A stretch of DNA of 64,000 bases from contig NZ_JAFBFH010000006.1 of assembly GCF_016909185.1 (NCBI RefSeq), forward strand, positions 112,909 through 176,908, read 5' to 3'. How positions within the stretch are numbered: the first letter of the stretch is position 1; the number at the start of each line of letters is the position of its first letter. The stretch comes from Siminovitchia thermophila. GTDB lineage: Bacteria; Bacillota; Bacilli; Bacillales; Bacillaceae_C. The notes below the pieces were generated by a model. That model had not been told where the DNA came from. It saw only the letters and a list, made by a program, of their open reading frames with translations, and did not search any database. Shown piece by piece: positions 33,786-44,161 of the stretch. A program made the position numbers and the translations under genes.

Positions 33786-33923
33786 GATTCATCCTCCTTT
33801 CTGATATCTCTTATTACTATTCTTCCACAAAAAAGTAAAAGTTCCTCTAAAAGTGGTGATTTTATAGGGTTGTTTCCCGCGATGTGCTAAAATATACGTG
33901 AAAGAGGGTGGAAGGAGAATCGG

Positions 33924-34274
33924 ATGGCTTGGTTATATGTTCTCTTTGCGGCTATTGTTGAAGTGTTTTGGGTCATTGGTCTGAGGTACTCGGAAACTTT
34001 TTGGGAATGGACCGGGACAATTGTGATGATTATTTTCAGCTTCTATTTTGTCATTAAAGCATGTGAAAAACTGCCATCTGGAACGGTCTATGCCGTTTTT
34101 ACAGGTTCCGGGGCGGCTGCCATTGTCTTGATTGATTTTATCATTTTTAGCGCAGATTTCACCTTTATAAAACTAATTTTTATCGCCTTCATTATTATAG
34201 GAGTAGTGGGAATTAAAATAACGACAGACGAGAAGCGGGAAGTGTCGAAAAACCCTTCAGATGGAGGAGATTGA
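33924..34274 (+). CDS. SMR family efflux protein, subunit 1
   Basis: 116 residues with four membrane helices. The essential membrane-embedded glutamate is E13 in AAIVEVFWVIGLRYSE. The second conserved part, PSGTVYAVFTGSGAAA, is the usual helix 3 motif. It is paired with a second SMR gene immediately downstream, so the functional pump is probably a heterodimer such as YkkCD or YvdRS. It exports a cationic compound with proton exchange; drugs, guanidinium or a metabolite cannot be distinguished. No guanidine riboswitch is visible in the 138 bp upstream. Confidence 0.85.
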   Translation: MAWLYVLFAAIVEVFWVIGLRYSETFWEWTGTIVMIIFSFYFVIKACEKLPSGTVYAVFTGSGAAAIVLIDFIIFSADFTFIKLIFIAFIIIGVVGIKITTDEKREVSKNPSDGGD

Positions 34275-34275
34275 T

Positions 34276-34590
34276 TTGGCATGGGTATATCTCATTATTG
34301 CAAGTTTCGGAGAAATTTTTGGTGTTATGAGCATCAATATGTATAATCAGAAAAAAAGTATCGGATGGCTGCTCGCCATTATTTTCACCTTTGGCTTCGG
34401 GTTTTATTTTTTGGCATTGGCGATGAAGGAAATTCCGCTCGGTACGGCGTATGCAATCTGGACGGGGTTGGGAGCGGCAGGCGCTGTCATAATGGGTATC
34501 CTCTTTTTTAAAGAGTCGGCAGGGTGGAAACGCATGTTATTTTTGAGCTTCATCATTGCTGGCGCAATCGGGTTAAAAGCGATTGAATGA
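34276..34590 (+). CDS. SMR family efflux protein, subunit 2
   Basis: 104 residues from the TTG at 34276, which has GGAGGAG seven bases before it and gives the N-terminus (M)AWVYLIIASFGEIFGV, matching the MAWLYV start of its partner. The ATG at 34261 would overlap the previous gene and uses the ribosome binding site as codons. Four membrane helices, the essential glutamate is E13, and the helix 3 motif is PLGTAYAIWTGLGAAG. It follows the first subunit by one base, consistent with coupled translation and equal amounts of both subunits. Confidence 0.85.
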   Translation: MAWVYLIIASFGEIFGVMSINMYNQKKSIGWLLAIIFTFGFGFYFLALAMKEIPLGTAYAIWTGLGAAGAVIMGILFFKESAGWKRMLFLSFIIAGAIGLKAIE

Positions 34591-34600
34591 GGGGTGAGCA

Positions 34601-35299
34601 ATGATGGATGATGTAAGGTTTCACTCAATGGTTGAATGGTTGCGACAACATCACAATCAGGAAAATGCCGAAAAGATGGAAAGGTATATGCAAGGGCTAT
34701 TTTCCTTCATTGGATTAAGGTCGCCAGAAAGAAGGAATCTCACAAAGAATTTTATTCAATTGTTTCATGACATGACAATGGATGAATGTAAACCTTTTAT
34801 TTTAAAATTGTGGGAGCTTCCGGAAAGAGAGTTTCAAAATATTGCCTTGGACATACTTCGCAAAAAACAGCAACAATTGGATGCATCCCATATAGATTTG
34901 ATTGAATATTTGATTATAACGAAGCCGTGGTGGGACACTGTTGATACCATTGCCAGCCACTTGGTTGGCACGTTATTTCTCAAACATCCCGAACTAATCG
35001 AATCAAGAGGCGAGAAATGGCTATCTTCCGATCATATGTGGCTTCAGCGGACTATGATCCTCTTTCAATTAAAGTATAAAGAAAAGACGGATGAAACATT
35101 GCTGTTTGCCAACATTAAGCGCACGATGCATATGGAGCAATTTTTTATTCAAAAGGCGATTGGCTGGTCGCTAAGAGAGTACTCAAAAAGCTGCCCTGCC
35201 AGTGTCCTGCATTTTATAGAAAGTCAACCATTGTCTAACCTGGCAAAAAGAGAAGGCTTAAAATATATGCAAAGAAAAGGGAGGAATATGGATGGCTAA
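34601..35299 (+). CDS. DNA alkylation repair protein, AlkD-like
   Basis: 232 residues, all helical, with the HEAT-like repeats of the AlkD family. Family markers are FSFIGLRSPERRNLTK near the N-terminus, the KPWWDTVDTIASHLVG motif in the middle, which includes the DNA-facing tryptophans and aspartate, and QKAIGWSLREYSK near the C-terminus. These glycosylases remove positively charged alkylated bases such as 3- and 7-methylpurines. It starts 10 bp after the SMR pair with GGGGTGAG before the ATG, and its last codons overlap the nicotinamidase gene by eight bases. Confidence 0.85.
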   Translation: MMDDVRFHSMVEWLRQHHNQENAEKMERYMQGLFSFIGLRSPERRNLTKNFIQLFHDMTMDECKPFILKLWELPEREFQNIALDILRKKQQQLDASHIDLIEYLIITKPWWDTVDTIASHLVGTLFLKHPELIESRGEKWLSSDHMWLQRTMILFQLKYKEKTDETLLFANIKRTMHMEQFFIQKAIGWSLREYSKSCPASVLHFIESQPLSNLAKREGLKYMQRKGRNMDG

Positions 35300-35843
35300 A
35301 AAGGCGTTGCTAAACGTCGATTATACAAATGACTTTGTGGCTGAAGACGGCAAGCTTACTTGCGGGAGGCCTGGGCAGGATATTGAAAAGGCAATTGTTG
35401 ACTTAACAAAACAGTTTTTGGAAAATGGTGATTTTGTCGTTTTTGCGGTTGATAAACATGAAGAGGAAGATGACTTGCATCCTGAGACGGCGCTGTTCCC
35501 TCCACATAATATTGCAGGTACAAGCGGACGGGAATTTTACGGCGGTTTGAAAGATTTGTACGAGCAGGAAAAAAATAACCCAAACGCATATTATATGGAT
35601 AAAACAAGGTACAGTGCGTTTGCGGGAACGGACCTTGAAATAAAACTGCGTGAGCGGGCAATTGAAGAAGTCCACATTTGTGGGGTCTGTACCGATATAT
35701 GTGTGTTGCATACGGCGGTGGACGCCTTTAACAAAGGGTTTCAAATGGTCATTCATAAGAATGCGGTGGCAAGCTTTAATGAGACGGGCCACAACTGGGC
35801 ATTGACCCATTTTAAAAACACACTTGGGGCAAGAGTAGTCTGA
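35292..35843 (+). CDS. pncA: nicotinamidase
   Basis: 183 residues of the isochorismatase-like hydrolase fold. The catalytic triad is D10 (LLNVDYTNDF), K104 (YMDKTRYSAF) and C137 (GVCTDICVLHT), and metal ligands are in AVDKHEEEDDLHP. It converts nicotinamide to nicotinate and ammonia, the first step of NAD salvage. It overlaps the AlkD-like gene by eight bases and is followed by the next two salvage enzymes in order, so the three likely form one transcription unit. Confidence 0.9.
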   Translation: MAKKALLNVDYTNDFVAEDGKLTCGRPGQDIEKAIVDLTKQFLENGDFVVFAVDKHEEEDDLHPETALFPPHNIAGTSGREFYGGLKDLYEQEKNNPNAYYMDKTRYSAFAGTDLEIKLRERAIEEVHICGVCTDICVLHTAVDAFNKGFQMVIHKNAVASFNETGHNWALTHFKNTLGARVV

Positions 35844-35861
35844 GAAAGGGAGTAAAGGCGC

Positions 35862-37328
35862 ATGAGATTTCATGAAAACGACGACAGCCTGGCGCTGCAT
35901 ACAGATTTATATCAAATTAATATGGCGAAAACTTATTGGCAAGATGGAATCCACGAAAGAAAAGCAGTATTTGAATTATATTTTAGAAAACTGCCGTTTG
36001 CAAACGGTTATGCCATTTTTGCCGGATTGGAAAAAGCGATTCATTATTTGCGGAATTTTCATTTCAGCGAAAGCGATTTGCGATATTTGCGGGATGATCT
36101 CGATTATAATGGGGAATTTATCGACTATTTGGCGAACCTTCGTTTTTCAGGGACGGTTCGTTCCATGAAGGAAGGAGAGCTTGTATTTGGCAACGAGCCC
36201 ATCATGCAAGTGGAGGCACCGCTTGCCGAAGCGCAGCTCATTGAAACCGCACTCCTGAACATCGTGAATTATCAAACATTGATTGCCACTAAGGCTTCCC
36301 GAATAAAAGAAGTGGTCGGGGATGAAGTGGCGCTGGAGTTTGGTTCAAGGAGAGCGCAGGAAATGGACGCCGCTTTATGGGGAACACGCGCAGCTTTTAT
36401 TGGCGGTTTCGATGCCACTAGCAATGTAAGGGCCGGCAAATTGTTCGGTATGCCTGTTGCCGGGACGCATGCCCATTCCATGGTCCAAGCGTATAAAGAT
36501 GATTATACCGCATTTAAAAAATATGCGGAAAGTCATCGGGACTGCGTGTTTCTCGTTGATACATATGATACATTGAGATCCGGCGTTCCGGCTGCGATCC
36601 GGGTGGCGAAAGAATTTGGTGACAGGATTCATTTTAAAGGAATCCGCCTCGACAGCGGGGACATGGCCTTTTTATCAAAAGAGGCGAGGAAAATGCTGGA
36701 TGCGGCCGGATTTCCTCACGCCAAAATTTATGCGTCAAGTGATTTGGATGAATATACGATTTTCCACTTGAAAGCACAAGGAGCAAAAATCGACTCCTGG
36801 GGAATCGGCACGAAACTCATTACTGCTTATGATCAGCCTGCGCTTGGGGCGGTATATAAAATGGTCGCCATCGAGAATGAGTTCGGAGAATGGGAGGATA
36901 CGATTAAAATATCGAGTAACGCCGAAAAAGTAACCACCCCGGGCCGTAAAAAGGTTTACCGGATCATTAATCGGTTAAATCATAAGTCAGAGGGTGATTA
37001 TATCACCTTATGGGATGAAAAGCCGGAAGAAGAAAAACAACTGAAAATGTTTCATCCTGTTCATACGTTTATTAGTAAATTGGTAACAGATTTTAATGCA
37101 AAACAATTACTTCATGAAATATTTGTAGACGGAGAGCTGGTATATGATTTGCCGGGCCTTCAAGACATTCAGGCGTTTGCCAGGGAAAACCTTGATCTCT
37201 TGTGGGCAGAGTATCGGCGTTCGCTAAATCCTGAAGAATATCCAGTCGACCTCAGTCAGGATTGCTGGGATAATAAAATGAGGAATATCGAAGCGGTCAA
37301 AGAAAAGATTGACCGTTTGAGAAAATAG
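35862..37328 (+). CDS. pncB: nicotinate phosphoribosyltransferase
   Basis: 488 residues, full length. It joins nicotinate to phosphoribosyl pyrophosphate, giving nicotinate mononucleotide with ATP hydrolysis. Visible blocks are [16 protein letters not shown] at the N-terminus, [31 protein letters not shown] with the histidine that is phosphorylated in the family, and [13 protein letters not shown] in the phosphate-binding barrel. GAAAGGGAG precedes the ATG. It lies 18 bp after pncA and 19 bp before nadE. Confidence 0.9.
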   Translation: MRFHENDDSLALHTDLYQINMAKTYWQDGIHERKAVFELYFRKLPFANGYAIFAGLEKAIHYLRNFHFSESDLRYLRDDLDYNGEFIDYLANLRFSGTVRSMKEGELVFGNEPIMQVEAPLAEAQLIETALLNIVNYQTLIATKASRIKEVVGDEVALEFGSRRAQEMDAALWGTRAAFIGGFDATSNVRAGKLFGMPVAGTHAHSMVQAYKDDYTAFKKYAESHRDCVFLVDTYDTLRSGVPAAIRVAKEFGDRIHFKGIRLDSGDMAFLSKEARKMLDAAGFPHAKIYASSDLDEYTIFHLKAQGAKIDSWGIGTKLITAYDQPALGAVYKMVAIENEFGEWEDTIKISSNAEKVTTPGRKKVYRIINRLNHKSEGDYITLWDEKPEEEKQLKMFHPVHTFISKLVTDFNAKQLLHEIFVDGELVYDLPGLQDIQAFARENLDLLWAEYRRSLNPEEYPVDLSQDCWDNKMRNIEAVKEKIDRLRK

Positions 37329-37347
37329 AAGAAAGGGGACATGCGCC

Positions 37348-38172
37348 GTGAGTTTACAACAACAAATCATCAAAGAATTAAAGGTAAAGTCCCGGATCGA
37401 TCCACAGGAAGAAATCCGCATCAGCATCGACTTTATGAAAGAGTATATGAAAGCTCATCCTTTTTTTAACGGATTTGTACTCGGTATATCTGGCGGACAA
37501 GATTCGACATTAGTCGGGAAACTGGCCCAGATGGCGGTTGACGAGCTGAACGAGGAGCGTGATGTGAAAAAATATAAATTTATTGCTGTCCGGCTGCCTT
37601 ATGGCGTACAAAAAGATGCAAGCGATGTAGATGACGCGCTGGCATTTATTAAGCCGAGCGTGACTTATACAGTGGATATAAAGCCTGCCGTTGACGCAAG
37701 TGTGGCTTCCCTTGAAAAGGCGGGGGTGAAGATTTCCGACTTCACAAAAGGAAATGAAAAAGCGAGGGAACGGATGAAGGCCCAGTATAGCATCGCGGCA
37801 ATGCATAACTGTGTCGTTCTCGGCACTGATCATGGAGCAGAAGCGATTACGGGGTTTTTTACAAAGCATGGAGACGGCGCAGCCGATCTCGTTCCTATAT
37901 TCAGGTTAAATAAAAGGCAGGGAAGAATGCTTCTGAAAGAGCTGGGCTGTCCGGAACATTTGTACAATAAAATCCCAACCGCAGACCTGGAGGATGCCCG
38001 GCCGCTCTTGCCGGATGAGGTGGCGCTTGGCGTGTCATATGAGGATATCGATGACTATTTGGAAGGGAAGCAGGTTTCCCCGCAGGCTAAAAATACGATA
38101 GAGGCTTTATACCGCAAATCAATGCATAAACGGCATTTGCCGGCACATGTATTTGATGACTTTTGGAAATAG
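37348..38172 (+). CDS. nadE: NH3-dependent NAD+ synthetase
   Basis: 274 residues starting with GTG after GAAAGGGG. The ATP-pyrophosphatase loop SGGQDST is at 48-54. Other conserved pieces are the [19 protein letters not shown] block and [16 protein letters not shown]. It makes NAD from deamido-NAD, ATP and ammonia; there is no glutaminase domain, as in B. subtilis NadE. With pncA and pncB it forms a compact nicotinamide-to-NAD module, missing only NadD, which is encoded elsewhere. Confidence 0.92.
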   Translation: MSLQQQIIKELKVKSRIDPQEEIRISIDFMKEYMKAHPFFNGFVLGISGGQDSTLVGKLAQMAVDELNEERDVKKYKFIAVRLPYGVQKDASDVDDALAFIKPSVTYTVDIKPAVDASVASLEKAGVKISDFTKGNEKARERMKAQYSIAAMHNCVVLGTDHGAEAITGFFTKHGDGAADLVPIFRLNKRQGRMLLKELGCPEHLYNKIPTADLEDARPLLPDEVALGVSYEDIDDYLEGKQVSPQAKNTIEALYRKSMHKRHLPAHVFDDFWK

Positions 38173-38226
38173 GGGGCGGTTCAGTCCCCTTCCATTCCAC
38201 CATGTAAAATATGATAGGATCGGCAG

Positions 38227-39192
38227 GTGTATTCATTGACGACCGAGATTTCTCAGCAGCAAGTGAAAAAAGTGATTCAAAACATAGAAAAGGTCATTAT
38301 TGGAAAAACAGAAGTAGCTCGGCTCAGTATCGTTGCGCTCCTGGCGGAAGGCCATGTGCTGCTGGAGGATGTACCCGGGTTAGGGAAAACGATGCTCGTC
38401 AAAGCGTTGGCGAAATCCGTTGATGCCGACTTTAAACGCATTCAATTCACTCCGGATTTATTGCCTTCCGATGTACTTGGCGTATCGATTTACAACCCGA
38501 AAGAAATGGCGTTTTCTTTTCGGCCCGGACCAATCGTGGGAAATATTGTTTTAGCCGATGAAATCAATCGGACTTCGCCTAAAACCCAATCTGCCTTGCT
38601 TGAAGCAATGGAAGAAAAAAGTGTGACGATTGACGGCGCGACACTCCATATGGAAAAACCGTTTTTTGTGATGGCAACACAAAACCCAGTAGAATACGAA
38701 GGAACATACCCGCTTCCCGAAGCCCAATTAGACCGGTTTTTATTGAAACTGAAAATGGGATACCCGGAAGCAAATGAAGAAGTAGAACTGTTGACGAGAG
38801 TACAAAAAGTCCCGCCAATCGACTACCTGGAACCGGTTATCAGCCTGGAGGAATTAAGACATTTGCAGCGCCAGGTGAAAGATATATTTGCGGAAGAAAC
38901 GATTAAACAATATATCGTTGATTTGGCCATCAAGACGCGGTCTCATCCGGACATATTCCTCGGAATCAGCCCCCGCGGATCAATCGCCTTGCTAAAAGCG
39001 GCACAGGCATACGCATTTATTTCAGGGCGCGACTTTATTATCCCGGATGATGTCCAGTACCTTGCTCCATATGTTTTCTCCCATCGCATCCTTTTGCAAT
39101 CCGAAGCCAAGTACCGTGGGGTTTCAGCCGAATCCCTTATAGGCGAATTGGTGAAGTCGGTTGATATACCGGTAAAAAGGGCTGTAAAATAA
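38227..39192 (+). CDS. yeaC: MoxR family AAA+ ATPase (YeaC-like)
   Basis: 321 residues if started at the GTG at 38227; a TTG at 38236 is equally plausible because AGGTG lies before it. Walker A is EDVPGLGKTML, Walker B NIVLADEINR, and the sensor region MATQNPVEYEGTYPLPEAQ is typical of MoxR. The C-terminal helical lid carries SPRGSIALLKAAQA. MoxR ATPases act as chaperones, usually for partners encoded next to them: here a DUF58 protein and a transglutaminase-like membrane protein. The same trio is found as yeaC-yeaD-yebA in B. subtilis. Confidence 0.88.
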   Translation: MYSLTTEISQQQVKKVIQNIEKVIIGKTEVARLSIVALLAEGHVLLEDVPGLGKTMLVKALAKSVDADFKRIQFTPDLLPSDVLGVSIYNPKEMAFSFRPGPIVGNIVLADEINRTSPKTQSALLEAMEEKSVTIDGATLHMEKPFFVMATQNPVEYEGTYPLPEAQLDRFLLKLKMGYPEANEEVELLTRVQKVPPIDYLEPVISLEELRHLQRQVKDIFAEETIKQYIVDLAIKTRSHPDIFLGISPRGSIALLKAAQAYAFISGRDFIIPDDVQYLAPYVFSHRILLQSEAKYRGVSAESLIGELVKSVDIPVKRAVK

Positions 39193-39193
39193 G

Positions 39194-40393
39194 ATGAAAA
39201 CAAGAAGTTCCAAAATTCCAATTATGGCAACATTGAAAAGACTTTCCGGATTTTTCCTTATCATCCTATTGCTTGCCCTTATTTTCTCCTATGCCATGTT
39301 TCAAGGCGGGTTTGTCAGCTGGTTTTTGTTTTTCAGCTTTTTGCCTGTGGCTGTCTATTCGCTTTTGCTGAATGCCTTTCCATTACGATTTGATGTGAAG
39401 AGGGATCTTTCCTCTGAACGGCTTTACGCCGGAAATAATGTACGAGTAACCATCACTGCAACAAGAACATTTCCTTTTCCTCTGCTTTTTTTAATCATCG
39501 AAGATGTTGCTTCCGTCAATGGTCATAAACAGATGCTTTTTCCCGGGTTTAGCAGGCGGTTGACGATTCGTTACGAGATTACCCGTATTCCCCGTGGAGA
39601 GCATATGTTTCATTCTGTCCGTTTTAAAACCGGAGACCTTTTCGGTTTTTTGGAAAAAGAAACATCCATTTCTGTTCCGAAAACGATCCTTGTCTATCCC
39701 AAGTTGAATCCTTTTATCCATGAACCGTTTAAACGGGCGCTGGAGCGTGGAATGGGATCAGGAAGATTCCAATATCATAAGGATGCCTCTCTTGTGGCCG
39801 GAATCAGGGAATATCAGCCCGGGGACCGATTTTCATGGATTGATTGGAAGGCGACAGCAAGGACAAATGACATCATGGCGAAAGAATTTGAGGTCAAAAG
39901 GTCCAATGATCCGCTATTCGTGCTTGATTGCAGCATTGCCGACCACTTTGAGAAAATGGTTGAATTTACAGCCTCTGCCGCAAGGTCCATACTTGAGAGC
40001 GGGGGACAGGCAGGCTTGTATTTGCCGGGGGGCGAAACATCATATCTCCCGGTGAATGGCGGCGAACGGCATTTTATGAATATATTATATGTCTTGGCGA
40101 AAGCGCGGCCTCAATTTAAAAATGTCATGGAAGAAATGGTAGAAGAGGCGAAACTGTTTCAACACAACGGAAGTGTGATTTTTATTGCGGCCTCACTGAC
40201 AAGCTCTTTATTGGAACAGGCAGAAATGCTAGTAAGAAGGAAGCGAAATGTTGTTATTTTCCTTGCTCAAGCGAAAGCCGCGGCACCGCAAGAGAAAGTG
40301 TTGATTCAGGAAGCGCTGCAACGAGGTATGCACATTGAAAGATTATATGATCGAGAGATAAAAGCCGATTTATCGGGGGAGAAAGAAGCATGA
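39194..40393 (+). CDS. yeaD: DUF58 domain membrane protein (YeaD-like)
   Basis: 399 residues. Two membrane helices near the N-terminus (about 15-55) are followed by a beta-rich region and the DUF58 core YQPGDRFSWIDWKATART. A von Willebrand-like fold follows. It starts one base after the MoxR gene and overlaps the next gene by four bases (ATGA), so translation is coupled. The protein is a membrane-attached partner of the MoxR ATPase; the exact function is unknown. Confidence 0.85.
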   Translation: MKTRSSKIPIMATLKRLSGFFLIILLLALIFSYAMFQGGFVSWFLFFSFLPVAVYSLLLNAFPLRFDVKRDLSSERLYAGNNVRVTITATRTFPFPLLFLIIEDVASVNGHKQMLFPGFSRRLTIRYEITRIPRGEHMFHSVRFKTGDLFGFLEKETSISVPKTILVYPKLNPFIHEPFKRALERGMGSGRFQYHKDASLVAGIREYQPGDRFSWIDWKATARTNDIMAKEFEVKRSNDPLFVLDCSIADHFEKMVEFTASAARSILESGGQAGLYLPGGETSYLPVNGGERHFMNILYVLAKARPQFKNVMEEMVEEAKLFQHNGSVIFIAASLTSSLLEQAEMLVRRKRNVVIFLAQAKAAAPQEKVLIQEALQRGMHIERLYDREIKADLSGEKEA

Positions 40394-42579
40394 ATAAGGA
40401 TCGGACATATATGAAACTACTGCTTTATGTATTTGGTTTTTTGCTTCTTTGGGAATGGCTTTTGCCATTGGAACAAATTACAAAAACAAGCCAAATTCAT
40501 TACTTCATCATTTTCGTTGTGTTTTCCATCATCTTGATTTTCTTGGGAACACCATGGTTTATTAGCTGGCCGGTAAAGTCAGGTTTTATCCTTATTTTCC
40601 TGTACCTTATCTTTCGGGAAGCGAATGAGCCCATCGTTGTCTGGCTTCCTCGTTTCGGTACGGAAATCCAGTTAAATATATCGTTGCTTGCTTCCAAAAA
40701 CTGGACCGAATTATCGCCCGGATTTCGCAGTCTATTATTTTTTCTATTGTTATGGCAAATTACTTATTTGCTTCGCTTTTGGCTGACAATCAGAAAGAGA
40801 ATTTTCATTTTTTACATGATGACGATTTTTTATGTCGCTCTCCTGGATACTTTTACCGAATATGAAGCGAACCGGGCCATTGTGCGTATTGTTATCATTG
40901 GTTTCGCACTTCTCGGAATTCTTTTTTTTCAGCGTGTGTTGGAAAAAGAACAGATTAAAGATGCATCCGGATTAATGAAACAATGGATGTTTCCTTTAAC
41001 CTCCATGATTATACTCAGTGTATTGGCAGGTTATATTTCACCTAAAGCAGCCCCAGTTTGGCCGGATCCTGTACCGTATATCAAATCCAAATCGACTACG
41101 GATAAGACGGCAAATCCCGGTATCTCCAAAATCGGCTACGGAGTAGACGACTCCCAATTGGGCGGACCGTTTATCAGTGATGATCGGGTCGTATTCGAAG
41201 TGACATCTTCGAGCAGGCAGTATTGGAAGATTGAAACGAAAGATGTATACACTGGAAAAGGCTGGATTACTTCGGAACAATCTGCTCCAATGAAGCGATT
41301 CGAATATGGAGAAACATTTTTAATGGATGAGCACATGCGCAACGAGGGAGAATTGACAAAAGCAAGCTTCCAATTTGAAATCCAATATCCACATATCGTC
41401 AGACCTTACGGGTTTGTATCGGTAACAGGCAATGAAGGGAATGGTTTTCTTCAATATGATCCGGTTCTTGACAAGATAAACTCACACACAAGTGATGGTA
41501 CGGAAGCCCGCTTGAAAGAATATACAGTCACATACGAGAAAGCCGCATACAGCATGAAGAAGTTGCGAGGGACAACTGGTTTGCCGGACGGTGAGCAATA
41601 TAACCAGCTGCAAAAAAGATATACGCAGCTTCCCGCAGCGTTTCCAGAACGTGTTAAGGAGCTGGCTGTTGAAATAACGAAAGAGGAAGATAATTGGTTT
41701 GACAAGGCAAAAGCCATAGAGCGCCACTTCCAATCGGGTGATTTTTCCTATGACCAAACCCGCGTCGCCATTCCAACCGGTGATGAGGATTATGTAGAAC
41801 AATTTTTGTTTGATACGAAAAGGGGATATTGTGATAATTTCTCTAGCTCCATGGTAACAATGCTGCGTTCGATTGGAATTCCGGCTAGATGGGCGAAAGG
41901 CTACGCGCCTGGGAACTACCGCGAAGCGGCTGATGGAGAATACAGAATTTACCAAGTAACAAACAATGAGGCCCATTCGTGGGTGGAAGTTTACTTTCCG
42001 GGTTTGGGATGGGTTCCATTTGAACCGACAAAAGGATTTAACAATCCTTCATCTTATGTATTCGACGAAGCCCAATCTCAAGCAAGCCAGACCGATCCGG
42101 CTGCGCCCCCCGAAAAAGAGGCTGAGAAGGAAGAAAAAGAGACAAAGGAAGTTATTGAAGAAAAAGAACCTTCCAACACTTCCAATTTTACGGGAATCGG
42201 GCTTTCCAAATGGATTTGGAGTGGCGCCCTGTTATTAGTTGTTATGGGCTTAGGATTTGCGATCTTTTATAGTAGAAGAAAACGTCCTTTTGCAAATAAA
42301 AATGAGAAAAATGATGACGGAACTTTTATAGAAGCATACGAGCTGTTGCTAAAGCGGTTGGACAAACGCGGCTTTCAAAGGAAAACGGGCCAAACATTGC
42401 GTGAATATGCGGCCTATATCGACCGGCAACTTCAAACCAAGGAAATGAGCCAATTAACGCAAGCGTATGAACGCATCATTTACCGGGGAGATGACGCATC
42501 TACCCTCACCAGTGAAGAAAAAGCGCTCTGGAAAACGCTCATGGAAAAGGCGAGCGGCGGGGAGATGTCATCGAATTAA
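40390..42579 (+). CDS. yebA: transglutaminase-like membrane protein (YebA/TgpA family)
   Basis: 729 residues. Five or six N-terminal helices, a large extracytoplasmic part, and one more helix near residue 610. The transglutaminase core has the cysteine in RGYCDNFSSSMVTMLRS, the histidine in EAHSWVEVY and the acidic residue in WVPFEPT. A charged linker rich in E and K precedes the last helix, and a C-terminal helical domain follows inside. It likely cleaves or cross-links peptide bonds at the cell surface, working with the MoxR and DUF58 proteins. In B. subtilis guaA and pbuG follow; here a permease gene is inserted first. Confidence 0.85.
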   Translation: MNKDRTYMKLLLYVFGFLLLWEWLLPLEQITKTSQIHYFIIFVVFSIILIFLGTPWFISWPVKSGFILIFLYLIFREANEPIVVWLPRFGTEIQLNISLLASKNWTELSPGFRSLLFFLLLWQITYLLRFWLTIRKRIFIFYMMTIFYVALLDTFTEYEANRAIVRIVIIGFALLGILFFQRVLEKEQIKDASGLMKQWMFPLTSMIILSVLAGYISPKAAPVWPDPVPYIKSKSTTDKTANPGISKIGYGVDDSQLGGPFISDDRVVFEVTSSSRQYWKIETKDVYTGKGWITSEQSAPMKRFEYGETFLMDEHMRNEGELTKASFQFEIQYPHIVRPYGFVSVTGNEGNGFLQYDPVLDKINSHTSDGTEARLKEYTVTYEKAAYSMKKLRGTTGLPDGEQYNQLQKRYTQLPAAFPERVKELAVEITKEEDNWFDKAKAIERHFQSGDFSYDQTRVAIPTGDEDYVEQFLFDTKRGYCDNFSSSMVTMLRSIGIPARWAKGYAPGNYREAADGEYRIYQVTNNEAHSWVEVYFPGLGWVPFEPTKGFNNPSSYVFDEAQSQASQTDPAAPPEKEAEKEEKETKEVIEEKEPSNTSNFTGIGLSKWIWSGALLLVVMGLGFAIFYSRRKRPFANKNEKNDDGTFIEAYELLLKRLDKRGFQRKTGQTLREYAAYIDRQLQTKEMSQLTQAYERIIYRGDDASTLTSEEKALWKTLMEKASGGEMSSN

Positions 42580-42725
42580 TCTAAACATACAGCAGTTGGG
42601 CTTGGAATCAAAAAGAACTGGAGTACATTAGAAAAGAGAGGCTATCAATACGAAGAAAGAGCCTGTCCTTATTTGAACAGGCTTGGTATAGACGGCATTC
42701 CGATGATGATAGCGATCCCGTTGGC

Positions 42726-42754
42726 GCCGGGGCTAGTGGTTAGACCACCCCGGC
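42726..42754 (+). terminator. possible terminator hairpin after yebA
   Basis: GCCGGGG..GTGG / CCAC..CCCCGGC with loop TTAGA, in the gap between the convergent yebA and permease genes. Only a weak AT-rich tail follows, so it may act in both directions or poorly. Confidence 0.45.
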
Positions 42755-42805
42755 ATTTAATAGAATGTCCTCTTATTTCTTCGCTAACTCCTTCTGTTCC
42801 ATTTG

Positions 42806-44161
42806 TCACGCATCCTTCATTTTCATTCCCCGGATTTTATATATGACAAATAAGAGAATGAACCACACCGGCGTTACAAACAAGGCGATCCGTGTGTCTT
42901 CCCCGAGTGCAAGCACTACTAAAATAAATCCGAAGAAAGCAAGGATCAGGTAATTGGCAAATGGAAAAAGCGGCATTCTAAACTTACTCGCTTTGGCTAA
43001 TTCCGGCCTTGTTTTGCGATATTTTAAATGGGCAAGTACGGTAATTCCCCAAATAAAGATGAAGCAAAAGGTGGAAACGCTTGTGATCAGCGTAAATACT
43101 CCTTCCGGCATGACATAATTCAAAATAACGACAATCAGTACAATACCAGCCGAAAAAAACAAGGCATTGGAAGGCACTTTATGGGATGTCAGTTTTTTAA
43201 ATGTTTGAGGCGCCTGTTGATTTTTTGCAAGTGAATAGACCATCCGGCTCGTACTAAAAATGGCGCTGTTACAAGCCGATGCAGCTGATGTCAGAACGAC
43301 AAAGTTGATAATGCTTGCAGCTGCCGTAATACCAACCGCCGCAAAGACTTGGACAAATGGGCTTTCTGCCGGGTTAACGGTCGTCCACGGATATATACTC
43401 ATGATCACCAGTAGTGCGCCGATGTAAAAAATGATTATTCGAATGGGAATATTATTGATTGCTTTCGGGATAACCTTTTCCGGGTTTTCTGTTTCACCTG
43501 CAGTGAGTCCTACAAGTTCAATCCCTGCAAACGCAAACATGACCATTTGAAATGAAAGGACAAAACCGGTCATGCCATTCGGGAACATGCCCCCGTGACT
43601 CCATAGATTAGTGAAACTGGCCGGACCTGCATCAGTGGAAAAACCTTTCACGATCATAAAAATACCGACCACAATTAACGCCAAGATGGCAATGACTTTG
43701 ATTAACGCAAACCAAAATTCCATTTCCCCAAAAAGTTTTACGGAGGCCAGGTTCATCACCAACAACAAAATCAATGTAATGAAGCCCGGTATCCACTGGG
43801 GCACACTGGGGAACCAATATTGTATATAAATACCAACCGCTGTCAAATCAGCCATTGCAATAGATACCCAACTGAACCAATAAGTCCACCCGGTGATAAA
43901 AGCTGCCGCATCACCAAAATAGTCTTGTACGAAGTCAACGAAAGAATGATAGTTTAAATTGCTTAAAAGGATCTCTCCCAGTGACCTCATGATCAAAAAG
44001 CAAATGGTGCCCGTAATCAAGTAAGCAAATAAAATAGACGGCCCCGCCAAATGGATCGATTTCCCTGCTCCAAGAAACAATCCCGTTCCGATTGCCCCGC
44101 CTATGGCAATTAATTGTACGTGCCTGTTTTTTAAACCTCTTGATAGATTTTCTTGTTGCAT
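42806..44161 (-). CDS. amino acid permease, AapA/CycA-like
   Basis: 451 residues, about 12 helices, APC superfamily, AAT subfamily. The first helix has QLIAIGGAIGTGLFLGAGKSI, the typical substrate-binding GGAIGTGLF motif; GTICFLIMRSLGEILLSN and AGETENPEKVIPKA follow. It resembles AapA and CycA, which import D-alanine, D-serine and glycine, but other neutral amino acids are possible. It is transcribed against its neighbours and interrupts the B. subtilis-like order yebA-guaA-pbuG. A good GAGGT ribosome binding site precedes the ATG on the minus strand. Confidence 0.8.
   Translation of the reverse strand: MQQENLSRGLKNRHVQLIAIGGAIGTGLFLGAGKSIHLAGPSILFAYLITGTICFLIMRSLGEILLSNLNYHSFVDFVQDYFGDAAAFITGWTYWFSWVSIAMADLTAVGIYIQYWFPSVPQWIPGFITLILLLVMNLASVKLFGEMEFWFALIKVIAILALIVVGIFMIVKGFSTDAGPASFTNLWSHGGMFPNGMTGFVLSFQMVMFAFAGIELVGLTAGETENPEKVIPKAINNIPIRIIIFYIGALLVIMSIYPWTTVNPAESPFVQVFAAVGITAAASIINFVVLTSAASACNSAIFSTSRMVYSLAKNQQAPQTFKKLTSHKVPSNALFFSAGIVLIVVILNYVMPEGVFTLITSVSTFCFIFIWGITVLAHLKYRKTRPELAKASKFRMPLFPFANYLILAFFGFILVVLALGEDTRIALFVTPVWFILLFVIYKIRGMKMKDA

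Noticed and set aside
33786..33923. Guanidine-I (ykkC) riboswitch before the SMR pair
   Set aside because: The expected conserved ykkC blocks are absent and the region is too short.
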